Of a DNA stretch of 41,381 nucleotides, positions 40,477 through 41,381 are shown in pieces. Source of the DNA: Rhodospirillales bacterium (GTDB taxonomy: Bacteria > Pseudomonadota > Alphaproteobacteria > Rhodospirillales > Magnetospirillaceae); NCBI GenBank assembly GCA_014380005.1, contig JACMKT010000004.1:1-41381 (forward strand). The letters are read 5' to 3'. Made by a program: the position numbers and the translations under genes. Each line of letters opens with the position of its first letter. Position 1 is the stretch's first letter. The notes beneath the pieces are model-generated. The model worked only from the letters and a program-made list of their open reading frames with translations, did not search any database and was not told where the DNA came from.

Positions 40477-41381
40477 TTAGTGGGCAGCGGCACCCTCGGC
40501 ACCCAGACCGGTCTCGGACCGGATTGCCTGGGCTTCGTAAGCGTCACGCTCGAGCTGGGCACGCGGGCTGTTGTCCAGCTTCGAGAACACCCAGCAGCCC
40601 AAGAAGGCGGCGGGCATGGTGAACAGGGTCGGGTAGACGTAGCCGAAGATGGGCTCAGCGAAGCCGAAGCTCTGCACCCAAACAACCTTTGACAAGATCA
40701 CGCAACCGACCGAGCCGAACAGACCGATGTAACCGCCGATGACGGCACCGCGGGTGGTCAGGCTCTTCGAGAACATGGCCATCACCAGCACCGGGAAGGT
40801 GGCGGAGGCGGCAATGGAGAAGGTCAGAGCGACGATGAAGGCGACGTTCTGCTTTTCGAAGATGACGCCCAGGATCACGGCGATGACGCCCAGACCCAGA
40901 GAAGCAATCTTCGAGACGCGAACTTCCATGGCCTCGGTGGTCTTGCCGCGAGCGAACACGCTGGCATAGAGGTCATGAGAGATCGCCGAGGCGCCGGCCA
41001 GGGTCAGACCCGACACCACCGCGAGGATGGTGGCGAAGGCCACGGCCGAGATGAAGCCCAGGAACAGGTCGCCGCCGATGGCGTGAGCCAGCCAGATGGC
41101 GGGCATGTTGCCGCCGCCCTTAAGCGCCAAGCCACCCTTGGCAACGTCCAGGTACTGCGGGTTGGTCAGCACCAGGGTGATGGCACCGAAGCCGATGATG
41201 AAGGTCAGGATGTAGAAATAACCGATGAAGCCAGTGGCGAAGAACACCGACTTGCGGGCTTCCTTGGCATTCGGCACGGTGAAGAAGCGCATGAGGATAT
41301 GCGGCAGACCGGCGGTGCCGAACATCAGGGTCAGACCCAGCGAGATGGCATCGATCGGGTTGGTCACCAGCGAACCCGGAG
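40477..41381 (-). CDS. actP: ActP-type cation/acetate symporter, C-terminal part (cut by the right edge)
   Basis: About 301 residues of the sodium:solute symporter family, entering from the right edge with [20 protein letters not shown] and ending in [37 protein letters not shown] is characteristic of acetate permease ActP. There are about seven membrane helices in the visible part. The true start lies outside; the GTG at the first in-frame Val is internal. It takes up acetate and short organic acids with sodium or protons. The C-terminal hydrophilic tail ([16 protein letters not shown]) is usual. Confidence 0.9.
   Translation of the reverse strand, partial: PGSLVTNPIDAISLGLTLMFGTAGLPHILMRFFTVPNAKEARKSVFFATGFIGYFYILTFIIGFGAITLVLTNPQYLDVAKGGLALKGGGNMPAIWLAHAIGGDLFLGFISAVAFATILAVVSGLTLAGASAISHDLYASVFARGKTTEAMEVRVSKIASLGLGVIAVILGVIFEKQNVAFIVALTFSIAASATFPVLVMAMFSKSLTTRGAVIGGYIGLFGSVGCVILSKVVWVQSFGFAEPIFGYVYPTLFTMPAAFLGCWVFSKLDNSPRAQLERDAYEAQAIRSETGLGAEGAAAH

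Overview
The window looks like a chromosomal segment of a GC-rich alphaproteobacterium of the Rhodospirillales, most probably Magnetospirillum or a close relative. This rests on protein character, GC-rich codon use and gene content, not on any search. I see no phage, insertion sequence, CRISPR array, rRNA or tRNA. Nearly every base is coding, and almost all of the long open frames opposite the genes are high-GC shadows.

The left third (1-13486, all minus strand, read right to left) is one compact [NiFe]-hydrogenase locus. First come the structural genes of a membrane-bound, HybOABC-like uptake hydrogenase: small subunit, ferredoxin subunit, NrfD-type membrane subunit and large subunit. A strong hairpin follows. 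Then come the maturation genes: endopeptidase, a HypC-like chaperone, HupK, HypA, HypB, a short HypF, HypC, HypD, a DUF2442 protein, HypE, an FkbM-type methyltransferase and HypX (cut by the left edge). Most neighbouring maturation genes touch or overlap (ATGA or TGATG junctions), so the DUF2442 and FkbM genes appear to be genuine operon members. The short HypF lacks its carbamoyl-adenylate-forming half.

The middle (13779-30467) is mostly plus strand. It holds a secreted small protein, a lipoprotein, YciB, an RNase T2, an AspT/YidE-type transporter, a PAS-GGDEF-EAL protein, a hybrid histidine kinase overlapping an NsrR-like Rrf2 regulator, and a convergent PAS histidine kinase. Next is a complete EF-P beta-lysylation locus (epmA, epmB, efp), then an inositol-phosphatase family gene and an envelope trio (OmpA-like protein, ExbB/MotA-like and MotB/OmpA-like proteins).

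The right part (30487-41381) has a sulfur amino-acid cluster on the minus strand: cysteine synthase, mercaptopyruvate sulfurtransferase, an entericidin-like lipoprotein and a cystathionine beta-lyase-like enzyme. After it come a Nudix hydrolase, an OsmC protein, a CopD-like membrane protein, an orphan ParA preceded by two exact 18-bp direct repeats, a GT39-like membrane protein, a sorbosone-dehydrogenase-like lipoprotein, UppP and the C-terminal part of an ActP-type acetate symporter cut by the right edge.

The most interesting points are: the unusual passengers in the hyp operon (DUF2442, FkbM) together with the truncated HypF; the twin operator-like repeats before parA; a hairpin that hides the Shine-Dalgarno of the entericidin-like gene; and two long inverted repeats with about 30-nt arms and three mismatches each, both lying between the 3' ends of convergent genes.
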